A DNA stretch of 64,000 nt from Tenrec ecaudatus (lineage: Eukaryota > Chordata > Mammalia > Afrosoricida > Tenrecidae): contig NC_134530.1 in NCBI RefSeq assembly GCF_050624435.1, positions 143,694,721 through 143,758,720 on the forward strand, read 5' to 3'. Of this stretch, positions 34,777 to 46,329 are shown piece by piece (the first letter of the stretch is position 1; every line of letters begins with the position of its first letter). The translations under genes and the position numbers were made by a program. Under the pieces are notes generated by a model. It was given only the letters and a program-made list of their open reading frames with translations. It searched no databases and was not told where the DNA came from.

Positions 34777-36104
34777 TGTTAGGCCGAGTTGACTAGAGAA
34801 ACAAATTCATAAACACTGATATGTGTATAAGAAAGAGCATTATGTCTGGGGTCTTAAGGGCTTGAAGATAAACAAGTGGCCATCTAGCTCAGAAGTGGCA
34901 ATGCCCACATGGATGAAGCATACAAGCCTGTGTGATAACTAGGTGCTGAAGGGATCAGTTTTCAGACATCAAAGAACAAAAATCATATCATTGTGAATGA
35001 GGGGGTGGGGGAAAGTGGAGAATGGAGACCCAGAGCCCATCTGTAGGCAACTAGACATCCCCTTACAGAGGGGTTGCTGGGAGGAGATGAGCCAGTCAGG
35101 GTGCAGTATAGCACCGATGAAACATACAACTTTCCTCTAGTTCTTTAATGCTTTCTCTCCCCAACCATCTTGATCCCAATTCTACCTTGCAAATCTGGCT
35201 AGATCAGAGCATGTACACGGGTACAGATAAGAGCTGGAAACACAGGAAATTCAGGGCAGATAAACTCCTCAGGACCAATAATGAGAGTAGCAATACCAGG
35301 AGGGGAAGGGGAAGGTGGGGGGAGAAAGGGGGAGCCAATCACAAGGTTCTACATTTAACCCCCTCCCTGGGAATGGACAACAGAAAAGTGGATGAAGGGA
35401 GACATTGGTCAGTGTAAGACATGAAAAAAATAATTGATAAATTATCATGAGGAGCTGATTTGAAAATGATAATGGCAACAAATGTACAAATGAGTTTGAC
35501 ACAATAGATGGATGGATGTATTTTGAAAAGAGCTGTATGAGCCCTGAATAAAATGATTAATAATAAAAAAGAAAACACTAAGGAGCACAGTTATACTGTG
35601 ATCCAAATGGCGTTACCATGAGTCAGAACCAAAAATATATGTCAGTTTTACATAATAAAATTTATCTTTGTTAAAACCAAAAAAAAAAGGAGTTTTATAT
35701 AAAAGAACAATTGTATCTTGAGAAAACATCCCAGCCTAGTCCAGATCAAGTCCATAATCCAATATTAGCCCATATGTTCAATACTAGTCCATAAATTCCA
35801 ATTTAGACTCACGCAGAACATGCAATGATGCCAAATGCAGGAAGAGCAGAGGCCAGTGGCTAGATGGTCCTGTGGCTCCAGTGGCAGTGGAAGCATCTCA
35901 GCGCTGGCACGGCTCTTCGTGTGCCTCCTCCAGTTCTTGAGTGTCTCAACAGCTGGAAAGTGAAGGCAGAGAGACAGGGTCTGGCCTCCAGTGAGCTGTT
36001 TATCTCTGCCATGCCTCCAAATGAGGTCATCAAGCAGCGACCTCATTGACAGGCTAGACACCTTCCCTTTGGTCAAGTTGACAGGAGATTATATAACTGC
36101 CACA
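34777..36104 (+). mobile_element. Solo LTR, copy 2, itself interrupted by an L1 insertion
   Basis: LTR parts are 34777-34837 (TGTTAGGCCGAGTTGACTAG) and 35691-36104 (ending TATAACTGCCACA), together about 475 bp. The target duplication CTGGG lies at 34772-34776 and 36105-36109. The interruption is a plus-strand L1 with transduced sequence (34838-35690). Confidence 0.8.
34838..35690 (+). mobile_element. L1 3' UTR with a probable 3'-transduced segment
   Basis: GTCTGGGGTCTTAAGGGCTT, GAGACCCAGAGCCCATCTGT, GTATGAGCCCTGAATAAAAT: the L1 3' end with AATAAA at 35547-35552 and an A-rich tail to about 35575. About 105 bp of unrelated sequence follows, with its own AATAAA (35654-35659) and a second poly(A) (35679-35688), and then the LTR resumes. 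Confidence 0.8.
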
Positions 36105-36599
36105 CTGGGTTTGTTGGCTCCCTTCTCCCTTTCCCCCCACATCCTTCTCTGCCATGTCTCCCTGGAACTGTTGGGCCCATTGTTTTCTCCTTGGGATTAT
36201 AAACAATCTTGCCTATCTTACATAGATAGGCATGGGAAAAAAAGAGTCTATAAATAAGTTCCAGGTCTGTCTGCTGACCCTGTTTGTTTTCCAATTGCAT
36301 CTGATGAGGTGCCAAGCCCTGCCCCCCAAGTCAGAAGTCTGTTTTGGGTAATCCTCAGGGACTTCGTTGCTTTGCTCCCCTTTTGTGCTCCCTTCCTGTT
36401 TTACCCCAGTGTGTGAACCAGTGCTGGAACAGAATTTAGTAGTCCAGGCCACAAAATGGTCAGTGGTAGAGCTGAATTAAAAATCGAAGGAGGGAAGGTA
36501 GGTTTATGATTAAGAGCGTAGTTTCTGAACAAGGGAAAACGAAAAGAATCTGTGAAAACAAGAGAACCGCTGTTTAGAATTCGGAAAGAAGCCACACCC

Positions 36600-39500
36600 C
36601 AAAAAATTATCTTAAAAAAAGTTAAAAGTTTGATTTAAATAAAGGAAAATCATATAATCCTGTTAAGCAGTAAGACAAAAACAAAACAGCAATTACTGAA
36701 AAAAATTCTATAAATAAAGGAATGTAGCATAAAACATTTATCACTAACATTGAAACCCATCTCACCATAAAAAACACATAACAAAATGATAGCAGTAAGA
36801 ATCAATAATTACATTGAATGTAAATGGTTTAAACTCACCAGTTAAAAGACAAAGATTAACAGAATGGATAAGAAAGCCCAAGCTTTTAGTGGGGCTTTTA
36901 GTAGACCAAAGCTCATCTGTAGACAATTGGACAACCCCTCACAGAAGGGTCTCCAGGAAGGAATGAGGCAGCCAGGGTGCAGTATAGCGCGGACAAAACA
37001 CGCAACGTTCCTCTAGTTGTTTAGTGCTTCCTCTCCCCCACTATCATGACCCCAGTTTTACCTTACAAATGTGTCTAGACCAGAGCATGTACACTGGTAC
37101 AGATAAGAGCTCTGGACACACAGAATCCAGGACAGATACCCCCGGCCCGGAACAACAATAGGAGTAGTGATACCATGAGGGTAGGGGGAAGGTGGGGGCA
37201 GTAAAGAGGAAGTGATCATAATAATCGATGCAACCATGACCACCCCCACACCCAGGGTGATGAACAACAGAAACGTGTAAACAGAGATAACGGATGGCAT
37301 AAGATATGAAAATAATAATAATTTATCAAGGGTCATCAGGGTGGGAGGGTGGGGGAGGGGGAAAATGAGAAGCTGATACAAGGCTCAAGTAGAGAGAAAA
37401 TGTTTTGAGAATGATGATGGCAACAATGTATAAATGTGCATGACACAATGGACGCATGGATTGTGATAAGAGCTGTGTCCACCCCCATAACATGATTTTT
37501 TAAAAAAGAAGAAAATATAAGCTTTCATATACTGCTTATAAGAAGCACACATTAAATGTAAAGACAAACAGACTAAATATCAAAGGATGGAAAAATATAT
37601 CAAGCTAATGGCAGTCAAAAGACAGCAATTGTATTAATATTAACCTTTGACAAAAATAGACATCAAAATAAAAGCCATATTGAGACAAAGAAGCTTATTA
37701 TATAATCATGAAAGCTTTGATTGAACAAGGAGGTATAACCATAATAAATATCTATATAACAAATGAAAGACCTTCAAAATATATGAATCAAATTATTATA
37801 AAAATGAAGAGACAAATAGACCATCAGGTGACAATACTAGGAGACTTCAACACGTCCATTTTGAGTAGAGACTGATTAACTAGAAAGAAAATAAAGATAC
37901 AGAAGGAAACACAACTAATCAAATTGACATCATAGACGTATGCAGAACACTTCACTTCACCCCCCAAAAGTACCTTATACATTCTCTCCTAGTGTACATG
38001 GGATCGACCACACTTTAGGCCACAAATCAATCAATGAATTTTTAAAATTGAGATACTGCAAACCACTTTTTCTCCAGACAACAATGCTATAAAGCTAGAA
38101 ATCAGCCATAGGTCAAACCTAAAAAGTCAAATACAGGAACATTGAGCAACACTTTACTTAAAATCCACTGGTAATTGAAGAAATAAAGAACATAATAAAA
38201 TAATTCCTGGAGACAAATGAGAACAAAAATACAGCATACCAAAATCTCTGAATTACGTCAAAAGCAATACTCAGAGGTCAATAAGTGCACACATCACAAA
38301 AGGAAGAAGGAATTAAAATAAACACCTTACCACATCAATTATAACAATTGAAACACAACCAGCAAAACAAACCCTCAGACACTAGAAGAAATAATAAAGA
38401 TTAGAGCAGAAATAAAAGAACCAGAAAAGAAATAAAACTATAGAAAAAATGAAGACAAGAAATTGGTTCTTCAAAAGGGTGAACAAAATTGATAAACCAC
38501 TGGCAAACCTAACAAAGGAGAAAAAGCAAATATGAATAAGAAATAAAGTAGGTGACATTACAACAGAACCAACGAAGATGAAAAAAGTAATCACACACTA
38601 TTATGAAAAATTGTATTCCAACAAATTTGGAAATCTAGAAGAAATGGACACATTTCTAGATATTCATTACCTAACTAGATTAAGACAGACTGATGTAAAA
38701 AATCTTCAACAAGCTTATAACTCAGGAAGAAAAAATCTGGTTCTAAAGAACTCCTAACATCAAGTATTTGGGGATCAGATGGTTTTCTTGGGGAATTCTA
38801 CCAAGCATTTAGGAAAAGTTAACCCCAATCCTATATGAACTATTTCATAATATACAAATAGATAATGCACTACTAAACTCATTTATGAAGCAAGTATAAC
38901 CCTGGTACCCAAGTCAGGGAAAGACATCACCATAATTGAGAATTATATTCCTATTGAATGAATATAGACACCACAATTTTCAACAGAATTTTAGCCAGTA
39001 GAATTCAAGAAAAGCATTGAGAAAAACAAAATATCATGTTCAAGTGGGATCCATACGAGGTATGCATGGATGGTTTAATATTAGAAATTAACAATCAATG
39101 TAATCTACCATATAAACAAAATAAAGAAGAACCAGATGATTATAGCAATTGATGCAGAAAAGGCATTTGATAAAGTTCAACATCCATTCTTGATAAAAGC
39201 ACTTGTAGGAATAGAATGGAAGTTCCTCAACAGGATATTGGCCATACATGTGTGAAACCAATCACAAGCATCTCACTTAATGGAGAGAGATGTAAAACAT
39301 TCCCCTTCAAACGGACACCAGACTGGTGGCCCTTTATCACCACTTATTTAGGACACCGAAACGATGTCACAGGCATCCACATTAACCCAGAAGAAACAAA
39401 ATTCTCCTGATTTGCACATGATATAATCCTGAAGCTAGAAAACTCCAAGTATTCTATTAAGAAACTGCTGGAACTAATTGAGTTCGGCGACATAACACTA

Positions 39501-41130
39501 TAAGATCAACATACAAAAAGCATATGGATTCTTATATCTTAAAGAAAACACTGAAAATGAAATTAACAGAATAATACCATTTACAATAATTGCCCCAAAG
39601 ATAAATATCTGGGAATAAATCTTACCAGAGAAACAAAAGACATACAAAGAAAACAATAAAACACTTACTCAAGAAACCAAAAGAAGTCCTACACAGATGG
39701 AAGGATGCTCCATGCCCCTGATAGGAAGATTAAAAATACTGAAAGTGTCAATATTAACAAAGGCACTTTAGAAATCCAATGCCATTCTGATCCAACTACC
39801 GCCACAATTCTTCAAAGAAATGGGAAAAATAATCACCAACTTTATCTGGGAAGGAAAAACCAACAACAACAAGGATAAGCAAAAGACAATTCAAAAACAA
39901 AAGCGCAGGAGGCCTTCCACTCCCAGAGTTTAAAACCTATTATGTAGTCACAGTAACCAAAACAGTTTAGTACCGTACAGTGATAGACATGAAAACCAGT
40001 GGATTAGAATTGAACACCAGAAATACATCCAAGTACCCACAGACCTCTGAGCTTCGACAAAGGACTGAAACACATTAAAGAGGTAAAGAGATATCCTTTT
40101 CAATAAACGGTGCTGGGAAAGTTGGATCTTTTCCTGAAAAAGAAAGAAACAGGACCCATACCTCGCCATATTAAAAAAATGAACTCAAGATGGATAAAAG
40201 GCCTAACTATGAACCTAAAACCATAAAGACCATCCATGAAACAATAGGAACAAATTTAAGGGCCCTAATACAAGGCATAAGTACATTACTGAACATTATA
40301 AAAAATTCTCACACTATGGAAGACAAAATATGACATTTGTGCACATCAAAAATTTCATCAAAAGAGAAAGGGAGAACCCATAGATTGTGTGTGGGGGAAA
40401 CATAGATTCAATAAAGGGATAGTTTCAAACACCTATAGAAAACTGCATCATCTTAATAAAAACCATACAATTAACCCAATCAAACTGGGCACAAAACATG
40501 AATAGGCAACTTACTAAAGATGACATCCAGGGGGTCAACATCATATGAAGAAATGTTCATTAGCCATAAGAGAAATACAAATGAACACAATAATGAGATA
40601 CTACCCCACACTAATGCTCCTAGCAACACTAAAACAAAACAAAACAATAAATGATGGAGAGGATGTGGAGAGATTAGAATGCTCATACATTGCTGGCGGG
40701 ATTGTAAAATTGTACAATGATCATGGAAATCAATAGGATGAGTCCTTAAACAAAACTCAGGGGGAAAAATCAGTTGAATTCCTGAACAAATGCAAATACA
40801 TTATGATCCTGCAGTCTCTCTAGTTGGTGTATACACTAAAGAAATATGGGACAAACATGAACAGACATATGCACACCTATGCTTATTGCATCAATTTCTA
40901 TAATAGCAAAATGAAGGAGGCAATAAAAACCCTGACAATAGAAGAGTGGATAAATAAACTCTGGTCCATTCCTACAATGGAATATTATGCATCCTTAAAA
41001 AACAATGATGAGTCTGTCAAACACCTTAAGGCACGGACGAAATTAGAAAACATTTTATTCAGTAAAGTTAGTCAATCTCATAAAGATGAATACCTTATGA
41101 CCCTTACTACAAAGAAGAAAAAGAAACCTG
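36600..41130 (+). mobile_element. Older L1, ORF2 region (dead), with a younger L1 nested inside
   Basis: Endonuclease-region sequence (ATGTAAATGGTTTAAACTCA, AAGACAAAGATTAACAGAAT), RT-region sequence (GATGCAGAAAAGGCATTTGA, encoding [14 protein letters not shown]) and the C-terminal region (CCTACAATGGAATATTATGC) follow L1 ORF2 order. Many stops and frameshifts break the frame; the longest open piece is about 125 codons. The 3' end, around 41130, lacks a clear poly(A). Confidence 0.85.
36890..37509 (+). mobile_element. Young L1 3' UTR nested in the older L1
   Basis: CATCTGTAGACAATTGGACA, GCAGCCAGGGTGCAGTATAG, CATGTACACTGGTACAGATA and GTGATAAGAGCTGTGTCCAC. Imperfect target duplications lie at 36871-36886 (AGAAAGCCCAAGCTTT) and 37510-37525 (AGAAAATATAAGCTTT); removing the insert restores L1 ORF2 continuity. 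Confidence 0.82.
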
Positions 41131-41414
41131 TTTTTCACATTAAAGACTCCAAGGAGGCCAGGGTGAGGGGACAGGGGAATTGGGGGAGAGGGAAGGGATA
41201 GGAAAGGAAGGAAGGAGGGAGAGGGAGGGGGAAACAACAACACATATAGGGTGGGCAGGGTTTGAAAAAGTGTTGTTTCTGGAATTGAGTTCCTGGGAGC
41301 CAAATCCTGGCTCCACAACTTATGAACTTAAGCCAGTTACTTCCGCTGTAAGATGGGATAAGTACCTAGCTACAGCATGCTATGCACCTTGAACACAGCG
41401 TCTAGCCTGGACAG

Positions 41415-41780
41415 TGTTGTTGTTTCAGGAGCCACCGAGTCCGTTCCCTAGCAACCCTGTGCACCGCAGAGGGAAGCCGTGCCCGAGTCCGCCTCGTCCT
41501 CAGGGCTGTGGTTATGCTTGGCGCCTTGTTGCAGCCACTGTCCTCCATCTCCTTGGTGGTTTCATCGCAGGCTGACGTCAAGGAGCCTCTGACTCTCGGT
41601 GACCCCGTGTACTTTGGACGGGACCCCGCCCAGTCGTGCATCCTCCTCACAAGCTGTTGGCGTGTTCAAATCCTCTGTTTGCAAGCACTTTCCGAGGTCT
41701 CCCTCCCCCTGACTGGCCCCCTCCCTTCTTCACCAAATATGATGTCCCCATCGAGAAATTGGTTCCTCCTGATGACAGGT
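41415..41780 (-). mobile_element. RTE (BovB-like) LINE 3' end fragment
   Basis: TGTTGTTGTTTCAGGAGCCA, GAGTCCGTTCCCTAGCAACC, GGTTATGCTTGGCGCCTTGT and GATGTCCCCATCGAGAAATT are a diverged antisense copy of the RTE 3' region that is also seen at 56018. Confidence 0.65.
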
Positions 41781-41906
41781 CCAAAGTAAAGGGAGTCAGA
41801 AAATAAAGTTTTCACGGACCAGTTTTGGGCAGTCAATGAATCAGACCTGTCTTAGTGTATCTTAGGTTTGCCTTAGTCTAGAAGCTCCCCTGACTCCCTC
41901 CAACAC

Positions 41907-41937
41907 GGGGGGGGGGGGGGGGGGGGGGAGGGGGGGG
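41907..41937. repeat. Poly(G) run: G22-A-G8
   Basis: Twenty-two consecutive G residues, one A, then eight more G. It can form G-quadruplexes; length calls in such a tract are unreliable. Confidence 0.95.
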
Positions 41938-42479
41938 CTCCGCTGCTATTTGAAATACAGGAGGCCTAACCTCCAGCACTGCCTCCACACACAGCGTCCA
42001 GTGCACGACACGCAGAAGGCACTGTCGAATTTGGGAGACCGTCTCCTGCATCTTTGCTGGCCCTTCCAGAGTAGTCAAACAGCTAGAACGGGGGAGCTGT
42101 GCTCTGTGGCCCTCTCTGCAAGGTCACAGGTTTCTAGGTGTCCCTGAGGGGTTAGGAGTAGGGTCACCCACCGTAGTGATGTCACCTCCACCCGCAAAGA
42201 CCTCCTCCTGTACCCTATCATATGGAAGCCTTATTAATGTTCATTATCAATTTTAATCACAGAATTATATGTGATTCATATCATTGTAAACTGCCTAACT
42301 GTAATTTTCTTAAATTACATGACTACTAACAACCAACTTGTTCTCTTTGTTGATAGGGGTCGTCTCCGTTTGCGCATCGTGTGTGTCTCTGCCTCTGTAC
42401 TAATGGGATCTTATCCTTCGTGTGATTTGTCGTGCACGTTTTCTGTTGGGTTTCCCAGCTGGGAAGCACAGGAGGAATG

Positions 42480-42770
42480 CACGTGTGACGATAATAACAG
42501 TGACAAGGCGTTGTAGGGAACGCAGGGCTGGGAGGACGGGTGGGGGGCAGGGAGGGGGATTTCTGAGGGAACAGTGAGGGCGGGAGGGGCAGGGAGCATG
42601 AGAGCTGAAGGGGATCCCACAGCTCACTGAAGGCGAGGTGACCGTGATGGGGGTGGGGGTGGGGAGAAGGCTGCAAGACAGATGTGGTGGTGATCGTACA
42701 ACTCCCCTTGATGTGATTGAACCACTGAACTGCTCAATTCTATGATACATGAACTACGTGCCAATAAATG
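42480..42770 (+). mobile_element. L1-family 3' end
   Basis: A GA-rich stretch is followed by GGTGGTGATCGTACAACTCC, GATGTGATTGAACCACTGAA and GAACTACGTGCCAATAAATG, a typical old L1 terminus with AATAAA. Confidence 0.65.
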
Positions 42771-42840
42771 ACAGGGAGAACAAAATGAGTGCTGCATAAA
42801 AGGCAAAAGAAACAAAGAGCAAAGTGGTTTTGTAAAATTT
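42719..42840 (+). repeat. Arm A of a dispersed inverted repeat (source copy)
   Basis: Its reverse complement recurs at 44264-44385 with about 5 mismatches in 122 bp. Shared landmarks include GAACCACTGAACTGCTCAAT and GAGTGCTGCATAAAAGGCAA. Arm A starts inside an L1 3' end and continues past its AATAAA into flanking sequence. Confidence 0.9.
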
Positions 42841-43204
42841 TCTACATTGAAGTTGATAAATTATTAGTAAGTGAACACAAGTCTCTTGAATTTTCTCCTT
42901 TTCCTTTAATTACCGCTGCATTTTATACAACATGTTATTGTTACAAATACTAATGATCACAACATTGTAGTTAAACACCAGAAAACATGGCAAAATTGTT
43001 GACTATGAAAACACTAGCAATCACAGAGCAACATCATGTGCGTGTAGCATGCATGCATGCAGACAAAATCATGTGATTCAAAGCCCCATTGCGACATCTC
43101 TCACCTGGCATGTAAGAAGGATCAAAGAGTAAGAGAGCGTAGAGTTTTAACCTTGTAAGGTATATTAATACATGTAACCAAGCTCACAAAGAATGCTTTT
43201 GTTG

Positions 43205-43400
43205 TTACAACCAACTACCAAACTAAAACCAGACTCATTGCCATCAAACTTACTCCGACTCACAGTGGCCCAACAGGACCGGATAGCGCCACTCCCGCAG
43301 GCTTTCTAGGCTGCAAAGCTTTGTGAGGCAGAAAGCCAGTTCACATTGCTGACCTTGCTTGTGAACGGCAGCCCGCCAATGAATGGCCTACGATACCATC
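43205..43400 (-). mobile_element. AfroSINE
   Basis: CAGACTCATTGCCATCAAAC, CTCCGACTCACAGTGGCCCA, AGGCAGAAAGCCAGTTCACA and GCTGACCTTGCTTGTGAACG are the complement of tail, body and linker. Confidence 0.8.
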
Positions 43401-44029
43401 CGGGCTCCATAGAACTAGTTACAGGGATATTTTAGAAAAATAATACATTTCGGCTGAAAACCGCACAGAAAGTTTTTAGACAGTCATTTTGGTGCCACCC
43501 CCTCTGACAGTGTCACCTGGTGTGGTCCGCACCCCTTCCCCTCAAACCTGCATCCCCGTGGTGAGAAGAGGAAGTCGTGGCTGAGGAGTCCAGAGTGCCC
43601 AGAGACAGTAAGGGAGGCCCCATTTCCTGTGGGGGCACACCCCTGAGCAGCAGGAAGGGCGAGGTCTGGCTTCCCTGAACAGGCAGCAGTTCCGTAGCCA
43701 GCAGGCCAATGGAAGCCCTGTCGTACGCATGGTGGGCCAGATCATAAGTGTAGTAACAGGCTCAGTTAAGGAGCAGCTTATGTACAGTCTTGGGTACAGG
43801 CAGAGGGAGGTGATGGAGTGGTCTAGTGTGTCTTCTGTGTGCATTCACAAACATCGGCTGCACTCCTAGGGCAGAACACTGCACCTGGGGATGAAGCTGG
43901 GGGTGCGGGATGCCTGCTATGTTCAGGGCTCCATCCAGCTTGTATGGCCTTTGTGACTCAGTAGAGAGGGCACTGGATTGAGTGTCAAGAAGTCTAGGTT
44001 TCAGACTCACCCCGGTCACCCTGGCTGTG

Positions 44030-44615
44030 TGTGTTAGTCTGTGTACTTTAGAGAAGCAAATCCACAGAAACTCATATGTATAAGAGTTTTATATAAAGGT
44101 TAAGTGTGCATCAAGAAAACATCCCAACCCAGTGCTGCCCAAGCCCACAAGTCCCACATTAACCCATATGTCCAACACCAATCCACAAAGTCCTCCTCCA
44201 TCTCACAAAACAGACACAATGATGCCGACTACAGGAGGAAAGCCGAGTCAATGAATGTGCAAAAAAATTTACAAAACCACATTGCTCTTTGTTTCTTTTG
44301 CCTTTTATGCAGCACTCATTTTGTTCTCCCTATAATTTATTGGCACATAGTTCATGTATCATAGAATTGAGCAGTTCAGTGGTTCCACACAGCTGCTCCA
44401 GCACCCAGGGCTGCATCAGGGATGTCTTGCAGGAAATCAACCTTGCAAGCTGAAGCAGGGAACTGTTAAGGCAGCTGCACCCCGATGCGACCATCACAAA
44501 GCAAGAGACCTGAGAACTAGAAAGGCGAGGCTCACTGGGCCATTTATCCCTCTGCCCTTCAATTGTTCCCACATGTGTTTATTGGCCAGGTTGGCACAAT
44601 GAACTAACTCACTCA
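44030..44615 (+). mobile_element. Solo LTR, copy 3, carrying a foreign ~122-bp inverted segment
   Basis: It starts TGTGTTAGTCTGTGTACTTT and ends CTAACTCACTCA. The target duplication CTGTG lies at 44025-44029 and 44616-44620. About 26 bp found in copy 4 (AAGCATCTCAGCACTGGCAG...) is replaced by the inverted copy of 42719-42840. Confidence 0.8.
44264..44385 (-). repeat. Arm B of the dispersed inverted repeat, inside LTR copy 3
   Basis: Reverse complement of 42719-42840 at about 96 percent by eye. It is absent from the other four LTR copies, so this is the derived site. Confidence 0.9.
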
Positions 44616-44799
44616 CTGTGGGTCTGCAGTTCTGTCGCTGGGGCTCAGTTTTCACACACTGGAATTAGGAGCTGTGACATCTGAGAGTATAAATTCCAGA
44701 ACTCCTGACCCGATGAATCAGAATGCCCAGGGAGGAGTCTGAGAAGTGTTTTGGTGAGGAGGGCAGTCAGGACACACCAACTCCCATTTAGGGCATTGT

Positions 44800-44945
44800 T
44801 GCATGCTGCCTCCCGTGGCTTGCATCAGCATCTCCAAGGTGCTCGGTTAAAAACAGGATCCCCGGGTCCATTCTTGACTTGCTTGAGACCTCTGGAGATG
44901 GGAGTCTGGGAAGCTCTAGCTAAGGTGATGTCCGTGATTCTCGGC
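44800..44945 (+). mobile_element. MER5A-like remnant
   Basis: GCATCAGCATCTCCAAGGTG, GGTTAAAAACAGGATCCCCG and TCTGGGAAGCTCTAGCTAAG follow MER5A order. Confidence 0.55.
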
Positions 44946-45033
44946 TCTGCTCTACCATGGTGTTGTGAAGAATACATGAGGATACTTGGGTAGCTCATAT
45001 GGAAGATTAGTATAGGGGCTTTCCCCCCTTGGG

Positions 45034-45200
45034 AATAAGGAACTCTGGTGACCATGTCTGCTCGGTAAGCGTTGGACTGCTAACCTTCAAGGACGGTGGT
45101 TCAAACCCACCAGTCGCTCCATGAGGCTGTCTGTTCCTACAGAGACTTAGTCACTCCAGTCAAACGGGCCCCATGGCAGGGGTTGGGTTTGGGTTGTTTC
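45034..45200 (+). mobile_element. AfroSINE, shortened body
   Basis: AGGAACTCTGGTGACCATGT, GGACTGCTAACCTTCAAGGA, GTGGTTCAAACCCACCAGTC and CCCCATGGCAGGGGTTGGGT. Confidence 0.75.
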
Positions 45201-45504
45201 CCCCTTGGAAACAGGTAATAAAAAACATTTGTGCATGTTGAAGAATGTTGTAGTAGTTAGGACTTCAAAGAAGAGGCACACCTGACAGGTTTCAGGGAGA
45301 GAGGGGTCTTGTGGGAACCCAAAAGGTAACTAGGGAATCATCAGATGATCCAAAAGCTTCTAAGACTTAAGAAATTGAAATTGTGGTTTGAAATAGCAGA
45401 GTCTTTCCGTCAGACATCTGTGGATTCTACCAGGATATTTATTTCTTCAAAAAAAGAAGTTTAATTTGCTACCATCCAATAGAACACATCTTTTAGGACA
45501 GAAT

Positions 45505-46215
45505 TTTTTTTAAAAAAAAACAACACTTTTTATTGTGAATATCATTTGACCGACGTCCTCCCTGGGTTTCTTGTCTCCGATCTTCCTTCTTCCCCAAGCC
45601 TTCTGAACTTTCTCTTTGGGTAAATGCTCCCTTCTGATCTCGAATGGTTGACCGTTCTATGGTATGTCTGCCTCGCTCGTTAATCGTTCCCTCTGTAGAC
45701 CTGTTGATTGTTTGCAGGATGTTGGGCTTTGGGGGTAAGTTCATTTCCAGACCTGGTGTCTGATTAAGGCCCATAGCTCCAGGGTCCCACCAGACCATCA
45801 GACCAGTAAGCCTGGTAGGACTTGAATGATTTTGACTTTTGATCTACATTTCCCTCCCATTCTACCCAGGACCTTCTGATGGGGTCTTTTCAGCGCGGTT
45901 GGTGGCAGTAGCCAGGCACCATCTTAGTTCTTCTGGTCTCAGGCTGCGGAGACTGGTGTTTGCAAGGTCCCTGAGTCCATTAGACTATTTAGACTATGCA
46001 CTTTCCGTTTCCTTTCCTTTCCTCCAGACACGGGAAGACCAATGATTGCACCTTACATGAGTTCTCACAAGCTTGTAAGTTCCCTATCACTATTCACCAA
46101 AGTAGGATGTCAGAAAGATGTCTTTGAGGACTATGTGATGCCCATTGAACTTGGGGAACCCTGAGACCATGCTCTTGAGTTGAGCAGGATTCTTATCAAG
46201 CCCCTCCCTTTGGCC
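45505..46215 (-). mobile_element. Older afrotherian-type L1 3' UTR
   Basis: The poly(T) side is at the left (TTTTTATTGTGAATATCATT), then CAGACCTGGTGTCTGATTAA, GGTGGCAGTAGCCAGGCACC, CACCAAAGTAGGATGTCAGA and CCCTGAGACCATGCTCTTGA, a layout I recall from elephant L1 3' UTRs. Confidence 0.7.
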
Positions 46216-46329
46216 TCTGGGTGCCCAGCCCAAGCCAGCTTAGGCTCTGCCTGTGGTTAAATTCCCACCTCATCAGCCGGAGTTGGGGTAGCAGGGCTGA
46301 CGCTGCTATGGCATCAACCACAACAGTAT

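Larger units (their letters stand above)
33535..36240 (-). mobile_element. L1 3' UTR and upstream part, split by a solo LTR at 34777-36104
   Basis: 33535-34776 reads antisense: AAATCATTTTATTAGGAGCT, CATCAATTGTATCAAGCACA, TCTGGTCTAGCCAGGTTTGT, AACTTCAAGCCTTTAAGACT, CTTGTTGTTCCCTTGTCCCT. The same element resumes at 36105 with GGAACTGTTGGGCCCATTGT and TTATAAACAATCTTGCCTAT. The join coincides with the LTR target duplication CTGGG. Confidence 0.85.
43940..44690 (+). repeat. MIR remnant split by solo LTR copy 3
   Basis: 43940-44029 (AGAGAGGGCACTGGATTGAG, GTCTAGGTTTCAGACTCACC) and 44616-44690 (GGGGCTCAGTTTTCACACAC) read as one MIR. The LTR sits between them at the duplicated CTGTG. Confidence 0.65.

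Noticed and set aside
38382-41201. Short ORFs in the AT-rich 37.5-41.2 kb block as genes
   Set aside because: All fall in a decayed L1 ORF2, sense or antisense.
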